From assembly GCA_947372915.1 (NCBI GenBank), contig CANBVO010000002.1, forward strand, positions 1 through 51,135: a stretch of DNA of 51,135 bases, written 5' to 3'. Positions 27,068 through 36,975 of the stretch are shown here, piece by piece; the first letter of the stretch is position 1, and every line of letters begins with the position of its first letter. The notes beneath the pieces were generated by a model that did not search any database, had not been told where the DNA came from, and saw only the letters and a program-made list of their open reading frames with translations. This DNA comes from Actinomycetota bacterium (GTDB lineage Bacteria; Actinomycetota; Actinomycetes; Nanopelagicales; Nanopelagicaceae). The position numbers and the translations under genes are program-made.

Positions 27068-28213
27068 CAACTCTTCAAAACGCTCTCCCCAGATCTGCCA
27101 ATTCCATTCTTTAACCGCCCACTCTCTACCGGCAGCGCCCATCGCTTTTGCTTTGGGAAGGTCACTGAGAATCTGAATTGCACCAGCTGCAATCGCCTGA
27201 ACATCGGTGCCATCCACACAAATTCCGGTAACGCCATCTAAGACGGCATCGGGAGCTCCACCGGATGCACCAGCCATCACTGGAATTGCGCAGGCACTAG
27301 CCTCCAGATAAACGATACCGAGCCCTTCCACTTCTAATCCAAAGAAGCGGGAGCGAGATGGCATTGCAAAGAGGTCGGCTAATTGAATATGTTCAGGAAG
27401 TTGGTTGTATTGCAAGCGACCAAGGAATTGAATATTTTCCGCTACCCCATTCTTTCGAGCGCGCGCTCGAAGTTTTTCTTCATAGGGTCCAACTCCAATA
27501 AAGAGAAGTTCAACATTGGGAAGCTGCGCGAGAATTAACGGCATAGCATCAATCAACCGATCTTGACCCTTGCGGTGAACTAATCGTCCCACCGAGAGCA
27601 AGACTATTTTATTCTCTAGCTTGTAACGTTTTACTAAATCTGCAGGTTTGGCACCAGAAGCGCTAGGCACGAAATGATCGATAGAAATCCCTGGAGCGAT
27701 TCGAACTAACTGAGGATGCGGTCCTAATGATTTCTTCATCGCGTTGCGGGTGAAATCTCCCAGATACGTCACTACATCCAGCGCATTGCCCATGCGACGG
27801 AGTGCCCAGGAAAATGGCCAAAGTTTTGCCCACCAGACCTCATGTCCGTGAGTCATCCCAATCTGCTTGCGCACACCAATCTTTTTAAAGAACGGCGCTA
27901 GCCACGCCAACGGGGCGGTTGCTCCGTACCAAATGACATTTGATTGATATGTGCGCAGGACTTTCACGATATCGGCATATACCCGCGGCGTGGGAAGGAG
28001 AACCTTGGCCCGGTCACGGATGACCACAACGCCAAATTCTTGCGCTAACTCTTGATCAAACTCATGGTCGCCCGGTTGCGAGGAGGTGTAGATAACTATT
28101 TTCTTACCATCGAGTTGCGAAATCAGTCCGAGAATAAATGTCTCAATGCCACCTGCCCTTGGACCTAAATCATTGGTGATGAGCAAGTAAGGCCGCGCTT
28201 GTGCCTCTGACAT
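27056..28213 (-). CDS. pimB: GT4-family glycosyltransferase, likely phosphatidylinositol mannoside mannosyltransferase (PimB-like)
   Basis: GGIETFILGLISQL, VSVGRLVHRKGQDRLIDAMP, E-x7-E GLEVEGLGIVYLEASACAIPVMAG; synteny fadD15-pimB-NlpC/P60. Confidence 0.82.
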   Translation of the reverse strand: MSEAQARPYLLITNDLGPRAGGIETFILGLISQLDGKKIVIYTSSQPGDHEFDQELAQEFGVVVIRDRAKVLLPTPRVYADIVKVLRTYQSNVIWYGATAPLAWLAPFFKKIGVRKQIGMTHGHEVWWAKLWPFSWALRRMGNALDVVTYLGDFTRNAMKKSLGPHPQLVRIAPGISIDHFVPSASGAKPADLVKRYKLENKIVLLSVGRLVHRKGQDRLIDAMPLILAQLPNVELLFIGVGPYEEKLRARARKNGVAENIQFLGRLQYNQLPEHIQLADLFAMPSRSRFFGLEVEGLGIVYLEASACAIPVMAGASGGAPDAVLDGVTGICVDGTDVQAIAAGAIQILSDLPKAKAMGAAGREWAVKEWNWQIWGERFEELLES

Positions 28214-29232
28214 TAAATTCGACGAGCTCCGACAAATGTGAGTCGACCAAAGTGGCTACCAAATGATTCCACTCGTACTCTCGCGCCAGAGTGTGGAGCA
28301 TCCACCATCTGTCCGCCGCCGAGATAAATTCCAACGTGTGTGATGGGGCGACCAAAGAAGACAAGATCTCCGGGCGCCATTGAGCCACGCGGAACACTCT
28401 TGCCAAAGTGGTATTGGTAGGCCGCTGAATGCGGGAGCGAAACACCAGCTGCGCCGAAAGCACGAAGGGTTAAACCAGAGCAATCCCAATAGGTTAAACC
28501 AGCTGCGCCGAATACATATCGATCGCCGATTTGTTTGATTGCATAACGAAGTGCTATAGCGCCACGGCCAGAACCAATCTTTGCGCGCGCAATAGCCGCC
28601 TTGGAATATGCGGCATCAGCGCTATCTTGATTATCTGCCAGCGCAGCTAACCGTGCCTGCTCTTCCTTGGTGAGTTTGGAGAGAATCGCTTTTGCTTGAG
28701 CTAATTTCTTATTTGCCTCTGCTTGACGGGCCACAAATTTTTCGTGCGCTGCCTTAACTAAGGCCAGCTTGTCATTGACGACAAGTGAGGTTGCCTGCAA
28801 GCGCTGCTTAGCGACTGAATACTGACGGAGCTTTGCGGCCTTCTTCTTGGTGATGAGTTCCAAGGAGGCAGCTTCTGTTAAATAGAGAGTGGGGTTTGCA
28901 GAAAAGAGGAGCTGTAGACCCTGCCCCAATCCCCCAGTTTTATATTGGTCGGCAGCAATTGATCCCAAGGTCTTGGAATATGCGGCGACCGTCGCCTGAT
29001 CGGCTGCAGCCTGATTTTGTACAGTCGCTAACTTTCGAGTCAGATTGCTCATCTCAACGCCAGCTTGCTGGGCGCTCTCGGCAATGCTGGTTGCTTCTTG
29101 CTGAAGCGAAATTACTTGGGCGCGAATTTGTGCGAGGTTAGCGGCTTGCGCTGGGGTGCTGGTAAAGAGAAGCGCAGAGATCGCCATTGCGCTGGCGGCA
29201 GTAGTCGCTGCTACCTTGACTCGAAAATGCAC
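28213..29232 (-). CDS. Secreted NlpC/P60 peptidoglycan endopeptidase with N-terminal coiled coil
   Basis: Signal peptide, coiled coil, YWDCSGLTLRAFGAAGVSLPHSA...GDLVFFGRPITHVGIYLG; GTG start with TACCCT-N6. Confidence 0.92.
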   Translation of the reverse strand: MHFRVKVAATTAASAMAISALLFTSTPAQAANLAQIRAQVISLQQEATSIAESAQQAGVEMSNLTRKLATVQNQAAADQATVAAYSKTLGSIAADQYKTGGLGQGLQLLFSANPTLYLTEAASLELITKKKAAKLRQYSVAKQRLQATSLVVNDKLALVKAAHEKFVARQAEANKKLAQAKAILSKLTKEEQARLAALADNQDSADAAYSKAAIARAKIGSGRGAIALRYAIKQIGDRYVFGAAGLTYWDCSGLTLRAFGAAGVSLPHSAAYQYHFGKSVPRGSMAPGDLVFFGRPITHVGIYLGGGQMVDAPHSGARVRVESFGSHFGRLTFVGARRI

Positions 29233-29284
29233 AGCAGAAGGGTACCAGCCGGACTTTTTACGCTTGAAGTGAGCGAGTAGGTGG

Positions 29285-29401
29285 CTATTGAGCGTAACGA
29301 AGTGGCGGAACTAAACCATTCTCAGCTAATACAGAGATTGCTTTCACTTGGTTATCTGAGATTTCTGGAGCAGGTGTTGTGATCTCAAGGAGAACCGACA
29401 T
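29285..29401 (-). CDS. Candidate small ORF, 38 aa
   Basis: MSVLLEITTPAPEISDNQVKAISVLAENGLVPPLRYAQ*; below 60-aa ORF-track cutoff; fills an otherwise empty divergent gap. Confidence 0.4.
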   Translation of the reverse strand: MSVLLEITTPAPEISDNQVKAISVLAENGLVPPLRYAQ

Positions 29402-29520
29402 TACGCACTCTTGGCAGGCAAGGTCCCTCATGAGGCAGGAATCGCAATTGATCTTCATGCCCTAAATGTAGAAGCGAGCACTGACAGTGAGTCGATACCC
29501 GATGCCGTAGATTTACTGGC

Positions 29521-30018
29521 ATGTGGATTCGCGCCAATCTCGTACTCGGCGCCTCGGGGCAGACCACTTTTCACGGCACATCTAAAGGGTTAAGTTCTCG
29601 CTTTGATCGAGCCCGCTTCCACGAAATTCGCGCTCAGAGTCAAGCCATTGTGATTGGCGGTGAAACCGCACGACGAGAGCCCTATGCAAAAACACCGGTC
29701 CGACTGATCATTCTCAGCAACTCTGGCGATATTCCAGAGGCTGTTCGCACCAACCCATTGGCCGAAGTGTGGGAGCTCTCCCCCGTATTAGCGATAGCGC
29801 TATTGCGCAATCAGGGAGTTGAGCGGATATTGGTCGAAGCCGGGAAGTCGATGCTCTTCGAGATGTCGAAAGCTGGTTTACTCGATGGAATCTATCTCAC
29901 CCAAACGACTTCAGAGATTGGTGAAAATCCCCTTGATATTGAGTGGTTGACCCGCGACATGGAGATGGTGAGCGCAGAGGATAGCGATGGCGAAAGTTTT
30001 ATCTTTTATAGTAAATAA
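29521..30018 (+). CDS. RibD C-terminal/dihydrofolate reductase-like domain protein
   Basis: RANLVLGASGQTTFHGTSKGLSSRFDRARFHEIRAQSQAIVIGGETARREPY...ILVEAGKSML. Confidence 0.8.
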   Translation: MWIRANLVLGASGQTTFHGTSKGLSSRFDRARFHEIRAQSQAIVIGGETARREPYAKTPVRLIILSNSGDIPEAVRTNPLAEVWELSPVLAIALLRNQGVERILVEAGKSMLFEMSKAGLLDGIYLTQTTSEIGENPLDIEWLTRDMEMVSAEDSDGESFIFYSK

Positions 30019-30023
30019 TTAAA

Positions 30024-30860
30024 TTACAGCGAGATTAAAGCAACGCCAGTGACAGCACAAATGATTCCTAGATACTGAACCTTGTGCAATCTCTCATGCA
30101 AGAATTTAAAGGCAAGTAGCGAAGTCACGATGGGAAAGAGTGATCCTAAAATCATCGCCACCGAGACTAGGCCTTTAGTGGTGGCAATTCCTAGGAAATA
30201 GTTCGCCAAAAAGTCGCTTGAACCAATAACTGCCAGCATCACAATATTGTTTCGTTTAAATCCACCGATAGTTCGAAGCTTGAGGGCAAGTACGACGCAG
30301 ACGGAAACTGATGTCACGCGCATCGTCGTCATCGTCAGCAATGAACTGGTCTTCGAACCCTGTGCCATCAATGCCAATGCAGTTCCGAAACCAAGCGCTG
30401 CGCAGAGACCAAGAAGTAATGGCTTTACAGGAAGGCCTTTAACAATTTCTGGACCCGAAGCGCAAAAGGCACCAATAAAGGCGATTGCCATTCCAATATA
30501 TTGAATCTGTTGTGGTCGCTCACCACTCGCAAATGCAACGGAGAGCGGAATGATTGCACTCAGCGAACTAATCGGTGAGACCACGCCCATCCGCCCCGTC
30601 GCAAGGCCAGCATAAAAGGCGGTAAGTCCAATAAATCCGGCGATGCCGGCGCCAACACCGGGCAGAAAATATCCGCTCCACGAAAGTGTCGGTGCCATGA
30701 ATCCACGAGTGATAATGAGAAGAAAGAGGCCGAGCGCAAGTCCTACAGTTTGCGAGACGCCCGTCACCGCCATGGATGGAAAGCGCTTTGCAAGCTTGCC
30801 ACCAAAGAAATCCGAGGTTCCCCATAAAACACTGGAGAAGAGGGCGAGTATCGAAGCCAT
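30024..30860 (-). CDS. EamA/DMT-superfamily transporter
   Basis: ASILALFSSVLWGTSDFFGGKLA, two repeats of about five TMs. Confidence 0.85.
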   Translation of the reverse strand: MASILALFSSVLWGTSDFFGGKLAKRFPSMAVTGVSQTVGLALGLFLLIITRGFMAPTLSWSGYFLPGVGAGIAGFIGLTAFYAGLATGRMGVVSPISSLSAIIPLSVAFASGERPQQIQYIGMAIAFIGAFCASGPEIVKGLPVKPLLLGLCAALGFGTALALMAQGSKTSSLLTMTTMRVTSVSVCVVLALKLRTIGGFKRNNIVMLAVIGSSDFLANYFLGIATTKGLVSVAMILGSLFPIVTSLLAFKFLHERLHKVQYLGIICAVTGVALISL

Positions 30861-30888
30861 TTGAATACTCTACCTTTACCATTAGCAA

Positions 30889-31449
30889 GTGCGCGAAAAG
30901 AGCTTTGATCAAATAGTTGCAGATATCCGCGCAATCTCTACTCGTAATGAAATATTTCTCGAGGAAGTTCCCGCACCGCAAAAATTAGCCCCGTTTGCCT
31001 TTGCCCTCACTGCTGACGTCGAACTTGATCCTGAAGCAGATGAAGATGTGGCAACTGGCCGTTTTGTACTTCTCCACGATCCCGCCGGTCAAGATGGTTG
31101 GTCTGGAAAGTTTCGATGTGTCACTTTTGTTCGTGCTGCGATTGATCAGGAGATGGCAAACGATCCACTACTTATTGATTTAGGGTGGAGTTGGTTTTTA
31201 GAAGCACTTAAGAAAGAAAACTGCGAATATCTTGCGCCCTCCGGAACAGTGACGCGAGTTGCAAGCGCCTCATTTGGCACGCTAGAGAATCGCGAAAATG
31301 ATAGTGAAGTAGAAGTTCGCGCATCGTGGACTCCGATTGATGGCTCGGATATTGCCGCGCATGTTCGAGCCTGGCTCGACCTTCTAGAAATTTCCTCTGG
31401 TATGCCGCCTATCCCCGAAGGCGTCACTCAGCTTTCGCGGCACAATTAA
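30889..31449 (+). CDS. DUF3000 family protein
   Basis: GWSWFLEALKKENCEYLAPSGTVTRVASASFGTL...SWTPIDGSDIAAHVRAWLDLL; upstream of rnd as in other Actinobacteria; GTG start. Confidence 0.85.
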   Translation: MREKSFDQIVADIRAISTRNEIFLEEVPAPQKLAPFAFALTADVELDPEADEDVATGRFVLLHDPAGQDGWSGKFRCVTFVRAAIDQEMANDPLLIDLGWSWFLEALKKENCEYLAPSGTVTRVASASFGTLENRENDSEVEVRASWTPIDGSDIAAHVRAWLDLLEISSGMPPIPEGVTQLSRHN

Positions 31450-31454
31450 TTCCG

Positions 31455-32708
31455 ATGCCTGAGCCTTTACTTGCACCCCGGGCGGGATTGCCAGAACTCG
31501 TCACCACGCCAGATGAGTTGCGCGAGGTCATCCATCAATTGAAAGCTGGTAGTGGCCCCATCGCCATCGATGCCGAACGCGCTTCTGGCTATCGCTACAG
31601 CCAGCGGGCATATCTCATTCAAATCTTTCGCCGTGGCGGCGGACTACATCTGATTGACCCAGTAGAGACTGATGCGCCAGAGCTATGGCGCGAGATGGGC
31701 AATGAATTCGCAGATCAAGAATGGATTATTCACGCAAGCACACAAGACCTCCCCTGCCTACGCGAAGTTGGACTCCAGCCCAAGCGATTATTTGATACGG
31801 AATTAGGCGGTCGAATTGCTGGTTGTGAACGCGTAGGACTGGGTCCTCTTGCGGAATCACTTCTCGATCTCTCGCTCGCCAAAGAACATAGCGCGGTCGA
31901 TTGGTCAATTCGCCCACTGAAAGAAGAGTGGCTGAAATATGCAGCGTTGGATGTTGATGTCCTTATTGATCTGCGCGACAAAGTCGAGGAACTCTTGCGA
32001 TCACAAGGAAAACTAGAATGGGCCTTGCAAGATTTTGCAGCCATTCTCAATGCGCCACCTGCAGCACCAAAGAAGGATGGTTGGCGACGCACCTCTGGAA
32101 TGCACAAAGTGCGCGATCGTTTAATGTTGGCAATCATTCGAGATTTGTGGGCTGCCCGAAATGAGTTTGCCCAAGAGATTGATATCGCTGCTGGTCGAGT
32201 CTTTAATGATGATGCACTTGTCGAAGTTGCAACCAAGCGTCCGAAGGTCATTAATGACTTCGCGCATATTTTGACCAAGCGCACACGAGTTACTGGCCAG
32301 CCCATCGAGAAATGGTTTGATGTCTATCGCGCTGCACTTCTCACGCCCGTGGAGGATCAACCAGAGTTACGCGTCCCATCGACCGGTCTGCCACCGGTCA
32401 AAATTTGGAGTACTCGAAACGCCCCTGGCTATGCCCGTGTCACCCACGCCCGAGCCGCAATGGCGGAGCTCGCAGAATCCCAACTCATGCCGACTGAAAA
32501 CCTGATCTCCCCCGAAGTGGTCCGTCGCGTCGCCTGGGCGCCCGCTCCAAACCTCGATGACCTTGGCTCCCAACTCGCCGAATTAGGGGCTAGACCGTGG
32601 CAAATAGAGCTCGTCACGCCCGCCCTTAGGCTGGCAATGACCCAGACCGAGCCGCTCATTGTTGAGCTTCCCGAAGCTGCTACCGAAGGCGAGAGCGAGG
32701 CAGAGTGA
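31455..32708 (+). CDS. rnd: Ribonuclease D-like 3'-5' exonuclease with HRDC domain
   Basis: IAIDAERASGYRYSQRAYLIQIFRRGGGLHLIDP, FDTELGGRIAG, KYAALDVDVLIDL, HRDC-like C-terminal part. Confidence 0.9.
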   Translation: MPEPLLAPRAGLPELVTTPDELREVIHQLKAGSGPIAIDAERASGYRYSQRAYLIQIFRRGGGLHLIDPVETDAPELWREMGNEFADQEWIIHASTQDLPCLREVGLQPKRLFDTELGGRIAGCERVGLGPLAESLLDLSLAKEHSAVDWSIRPLKEEWLKYAALDVDVLIDLRDKVEELLRSQGKLEWALQDFAAILNAPPAAPKKDGWRRTSGMHKVRDRLMLAIIRDLWAARNEFAQEIDIAAGRVFNDDALVEVATKRPKVINDFAHILTKRTRVTGQPIEKWFDVYRAALLTPVEDQPELRVPSTGLPPVKIWSTRNAPGYARVTHARAAMAELAESQLMPTENLISPEVVRRVAWAPAPNLDDLGSQLAELGARPWQIELVTPALRLAMTQTEPLIVELPEAATEGESEAE

Positions 32709-32716
32709 CGAATTAC

Positions 32717-32732
32717 GCAACATTTAGGTTGC
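32717..32732. promoter_or_regulatory. Inverted repeat upstream of FTR1
   Basis: GCAAC-N6-GTTGC, overlapping possible -35 TTGCTT (32729-32734), N18, -10 TAGGCT (32753-32758). Confidence 0.45.
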
Positions 32733-32764
32733 TTAATTCCCGCCAAGGTGCGTAGGCTCTTCTC

Positions 32765-33577
32765 ATGCTCAGCACCCTACTTATTGCATTGCGTGAAGGC
32801 CTCGAGGCCTCCCTGATCATTGGAATTTTGGTTGCCTATCTAGTTCGCAGCGACCGTCGTCGCTCACTTCCCTTCCTCTGGATCGGCGTCTTCGCCGCCA
32901 TCGCACTCAGCTTGGGGCTCGGTGCATTTCTCTCCTTTACCTCCAACGAACTCTCCGCAACCGGTGAACAAGTTTTTGCTGGCACAAGTTCTATTGCTGC
33001 AGTTGTCTTGGTGACCTGGATGGTCTTCTGGATGAAAGCTAATGCTCGCTCATTGCGCGACTCGCTTCACTCGAAAGTTGATGAGAGTAGTTCGCTCGGA
33101 AACATTGGACTCGTAGCCGCTGCTTTTTTCGCAGTCGCTCGCGAAGGCCTCGAAACAGCGCTCTTTATCTATTCAAATTTCAAAACAGTTTCCTCCAACT
33201 CAGCTCCAACAATTGGGCTCTTCATTGGATTAGCGATTGCAGTTGGTCTCGGAATTGGAATTTATCGTCGCAGCATCAAACTCAATTTGGGCAAGTTTTT
33301 CACCATCACCGGAACTGCGCTGATTGTGGTTGCCGCTGGCGTTCTCTCTCACGGCATCCTTGAATTTCAGGATTTCGGTGCCATCCCAGGCGCTCATAGT
33401 TACGCATGGAACTGGTTGAGCGGCTCTGATTCCGTTCTCACGACAATCTTGGATGGAACTATTGGAATCTCTACCTCGATCACTTGGGTCCAGCTCCTTA
33501 CCTGGGCGCTTTACCTCGGCCTGACGCTTCGCTTCTATCTCAAGAAGGCGCCAGTTCGTACCCCAATCGCCGCCTAA
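32765..33577 (+). CDS. FTR1-family iron permease (EfeU-like)
   Basis: Two REGLE motifs: REGLEASLIIGILVAYLVR and REGLETALFIY. Confidence 0.93.
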   Translation: MLSTLLIALREGLEASLIIGILVAYLVRSDRRRSLPFLWIGVFAAIALSLGLGAFLSFTSNELSATGEQVFAGTSSIAAVVLVTWMVFWMKANARSLRDSLHSKVDESSSLGNIGLVAAAFFAVAREGLETALFIYSNFKTVSSNSAPTIGLFIGLAIAVGLGIGIYRRSIKLNLGKFFTITGTALIVVAAGVLSHGILEFQDFGAIPGAHSYAWNWLSGSDSVLTTILDGTIGISTSITWVQLLTWALYLGLTLRFYLKKAPVRTPIAA

Positions 33578-33597
33578 CTAGGTTCTTCCCTAAATCA

Positions 33598-33611
33598 TTA
33601 CCCGCGAGTAA
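33598..33611. promoter_or_regulatory. Near-palindromic operator upstream of fadAB
   Basis: TTACCCGCGAGTAA overlapping candidate -10 TAACAT (33609-33614). Confidence 0.55.
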
Positions 33612-33655
33612 CATAAGAGAGCACTCCCAATTTCTCAGCGTTAGGGGCACTCCTC

Positions 33656-34864
33656 ATGGCCGCATCAACCAATCAACTTCATGACGTCGTCTTAATTGAT
33701 GCCGCTCGTACCCCATTTGGAAAAGCAGGCAGCCTCTATGCCGGCACCCGCGCCGATGACATCATGATTCGTTGCCTCCGTGGATTGCTCGAGCGAAATC
33801 CCAAGATTAATCTCGCTGAAATCGATGATGTTGCAATCGCTGCTGCTTCACAAGTTGGCGATCAAGGAATGAACATTGGTCGCTCCGTTGCCATCCTTGC
33901 TGGTCTTCCTAATACCGTCCCTGGCTATTCCATAGATCGCTGGTGCGCTGGCGCACTGACCGCACTTACAACTATTGGATCTGCAATTGCAATGGGACAG
34001 TACGACCTTGGAATTGCTGGTGGCGTTGAACATATGGGCAACCACCCCATGGGAGATCTCATGGATCCCAATCCACGTTACTTGGCCGAGAAGTTGGTAG
34101 ATCCAGATGCGATGGCAATGGGCAACACAGCAGAGCGGCTCCACGATAAATTTCCACATTTAACAAAAGAGCGCGCAGATAATTATGCGTTGGGCTCTCA
34201 ACATAAAACCGCAGCTGCATACCAGGCCGGAAAAATTCAACGAGATCTCATCCCCGTTGCAGTGCGCAGTGTTGAACTTGGCTGGGGCATGGCAACAGTT
34301 GATGAACCACCACGTCCCGGCACCACCTTGGAAGCACTGCAAGCACTGAAAACACCGTTCCGCCCCGCAGGTCGAGTGACTGCTGGAAATGCTGCCGGCT
34401 TAAATGACGGCGCAACCGCAGCCATTCTCGCTAGCGCCGAAAAGGCGGCAGAACTCGGCGCACCTATCAAGGCGAAATTAGTCTCCTTCGCTTTTGCTGG
34501 AGTAGAGCCAGAGATCATGGGGTACGGCCCAGTTCCGGCAACTATTAAAGCGTTGAAAAAAGCTGGCTTAAAGATTGAAGATATTGGTCTCTTTGAAATC
34601 AATGAAGCATTTGCTATTCAAGTTCTCTCTTTCCTCGATCACTTCGGAATCGCCGACAATGATCCGCGGGTTAACCTTTATGGTGGCGCCATTGCAGTGG
34701 GACATCCACTCGCATCTTCAGGAGTGCGCCTACTTATCAACTTAGCTCGAGGATTTGAAGAACATCCAGAAGTTCAATATGGAATCACCACTATGTGCAT
34801 CGGCCTAGGTATGGGTGGCACCATCATCTGGGAGAACCCACATTTCACCGGAAAGAAGGCTTAA
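33656..34864 (+). CDS. fadA: Acetyl-CoA acyltransferase (thiolase)
   Basis: DAARTPFGKAGSLYAG, SIDRWCAGALTALT, NEAFAIQVLSF, GGAIAVGHPLASSGVRLL, CIGLGMGGT. Confidence 0.94.
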   Translation: MAASTNQLHDVVLIDAARTPFGKAGSLYAGTRADDIMIRCLRGLLERNPKINLAEIDDVAIAAASQVGDQGMNIGRSVAILAGLPNTVPGYSIDRWCAGALTALTTIGSAIAMGQYDLGIAGGVEHMGNHPMGDLMDPNPRYLAEKLVDPDAMAMGNTAERLHDKFPHLTKERADNYALGSQHKTAAAYQAGKIQRDLIPVAVRSVELGWGMATVDEPPRPGTTLEALQALKTPFRPAGRVTAGNAAGLNDGATAAILASAEKAAELGAPIKAKLVSFAFAGVEPEIMGYGPVPATIKALKKAGLKIEDIGLFEINEAFAIQVLSFLDHFGIADNDPRVNLYGGAIAVGHPLASSGVRLLINLARGFEEHPEVQYGITTMCIGLGMGGTIIWENPHFTGKKA

Positions 34865-34866
34865 TC

Positions 34867-36975
34867 ATGAGCGATATCAAACTTCCAGACGGTGCACCAG
34901 AAGAGGTAATCACCCAGGCTCTCGTCCGCGAACTTGACCTCACGCCATTTGGTCATTCCGGCACACTCTCATTGATCACACTCGATAATGGAATGGACCA
35001 TAACCGTCCAAGTACATTCGGGCCGCAATCACTTGCCTCCCTCAACAACGCAATTACCACTGCCCTTGAAAGTAATTCAGTTGCAGTTGCTATCACTGGC
35101 AAGCCGTTCATTTTCGCAGCTGGCGCAGATCTATCCGCATTGGGATTTCTGCAAGAGAAGTCGCAAGCTCTAGCCATTGGAAAATTAGGTCACGATGTTT
35201 TCCGACGTCTAGGCGAAAGCGCCAAACCCACCTTCGCATTTGTTAACGGCTTAGCACTGGGCGGCGGACTTGAAGTGGCGTTGCACTCTCACTATCGCAC
35301 TGCAGCAACCACCGCTTTCACGGCGCTGCCTGAATGCTTCTTAGGCTTGGTGCCAGGTTGGGGCGGTGCGACTCTTCTCCCCCGACTCATTGGTCCCGAG
35401 AAAGCTGTTCAAGTCATCATTCTCAATGCACTCAACAACAACACCATGATGAAATCCAAGGATGCAATAGCGCTAGGTGTGGTGGACGCCGTCTTTGCCC
35501 CTGCTGATTTCCTTGAAAAATCTATTGGCTTCGCCGCAGGTGTACTCAATGGGTCAATCACCGTGCCTCGCGTGGATCACACTGGAGATCCGAAAGCTTG
35601 GGATACAGCGATCGCTACCGGCAAAGCTGCCATCGCCAAGAAATATGGCGGGGCTGATATCACCGCCCCCCATCGTGCGCTTGAACTCATCGCAGCCGCT
35701 CGCACCAACACGCTCAGCCAAGGCTTCGACGCCGAAGATATTGCACTTGCTGAATTAACAATGAGCAACCCACTTCGAGCATCGCTCTATGCCTTTAACT
35801 TGATCCAAAAGAAGCGCAAGAAAGTAGAGGGCGCACCAAAGGCGGCACTTGCCCGCAAGGTGACCAAGGTTGGCGTCGTCGGCGCCGGTCTGATGGCTTC
35901 ACAGCTAGCGCTGATTATTCTTCGCAATCTCAAAGTTCCGGTTGTAATAACCGACCTAGATCAAGAACGCGTCGATAAAGGCCTGGCATATATTCGCACC
36001 GAACTCGCCAAATTAGTCGAGAAGCGTCGCATCACTCCGGAATCTGGAGCATGGTTATCTTCTATCGTCACTGGCTCCACTGATAAGAAGGTCTTTGCTG
36101 ATGCTGGCTTTGTTATCGAAGCAATCTTTGAAGAGCTTGAACTCAAGAAGAAGCTATTTACAGAACTTGAATCCATTGTCTCCCCCGAATGTGTATTGGC
36201 AACAAATACATCCTCGCTCTCTGTGACCAAAATGTCCGAGGGTTTGAAAAATCCCGAGCGGGTAATCGGCTTCCACTTCTTTAATCCAGTTGCAGTTATG
36301 CCTCTGCTCGAGATTGCTCGCACCTCGGCTACCGATGATGCGACCACTGCCACTGCAGTTTCGGTCGGCAAGGAACTCAAAAAGACAATGGTGATTGTCA
36401 AAGATTCACCTGCCTTTGTCGTTAATCGACTTCTCACTCGCTTCATGGGCGAAATCACCGATGCCATCGATGAAGGCACTCCTCCAGAAATTGCTGATGC
36501 CGCGATGAAACCACTGGGACTGCCTATGACCTCACTCGAACTTTTGGGATTGGTCGGTCCTGGCGTCGCGCTCCACGTAGCCGAAACTCTCCATGAAAAT
36601 CTTGGGCCGCGCTATCGCATCTCCCCCACCATGCAGCGCTTCGTTAAAGAGGGAGTCCGCACTTTCTATATTAAAAATGAGGATGGAACTCTTGCTGCAA
36701 ATCCGGCCGCAGTTGCGCTTCTTGAAAAGGGAACTAAACCGTCAACAGTGGAAGAAGTTCGCCACCGCGCGTTAACCGCCCTCGCTGAAGAAGCGCGAAT
36801 GATGTTGGATGAAGGTGTCGTTGCAACCGCTGCCGAAATTGATTTATGTATGTTGCTCGGTTGTGGCTGGCCACTGCACTTAGGTGGAATCTTGCCGTAC
36901 TTGGATCGAGAAGGATTTAGCGAGGCTGCTGGCGGTTCACGTTTTCATCCGCCGGGAGTTGCTTCTCTTCTCTAA
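34867..36975 (+). CDS. fadB: Bifunctional enoyl-CoA hydratase/3-hydroxyacyl-CoA dehydrogenase
   Basis: [72 protein letters not shown]; start at 34867 2 bp after fadA. Confidence 0.94.
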   Translation: MSDIKLPDGAPEEVITQALVRELDLTPFGHSGTLSLITLDNGMDHNRPSTFGPQSLASLNNAITTALESNSVAVAITGKPFIFAAGADLSALGFLQEKSQALAIGKLGHDVFRRLGESAKPTFAFVNGLALGGGLEVALHSHYRTAATTAFTALPECFLGLVPGWGGATLLPRLIGPEKAVQVIILNALNNNTMMKSKDAIALGVVDAVFAPADFLEKSIGFAAGVLNGSITVPRVDHTGDPKAWDTAIATGKAAIAKKYGGADITAPHRALELIAAARTNTLSQGFDAEDIALAELTMSNPLRASLYAFNLIQKKRKKVEGAPKAALARKVTKVGVVGAGLMASQLALIILRNLKVPVVITDLDQERVDKGLAYIRTELAKLVEKRRITPESGAWLSSIVTGSTDKKVFADAGFVIEAIFEELELKKKLFTELESIVSPECVLATNTSSLSVTKMSEGLKNPERVIGFHFFNPVAVMPLLEIARTSATDDATTATAVSVGKELKKTMVIVKDSPAFVVNRLLTRFMGEITDAIDEGTPPEIADAAMKPLGLPMTSLELLGLVGPGVALHVAETLHENLGPRYRISPTMQRFVKEGVRTFYIKNEDGTLAANPAAVALLEKGTKPSTVEEVRHRALTALAEEARMMLDEGVVATAAEIDLCMLLGCGWPLHLGGILPYLDREGFSEAAGGSRFHPPGVASLL

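Noticed and set aside
29411-29593. 60-aa plus-strand ORF before the RibD-like gene
   Set aside because: Overlaps the RibD-like start in another frame and contains its presumed -10; no recognised domain, coding status undecided.
32721-32739. DtxR/IdeR iron box upstream of FTR1 (TTAGGTT...)
   Set aside because: Only the left half resembles the consensus; the dyad half is missing.
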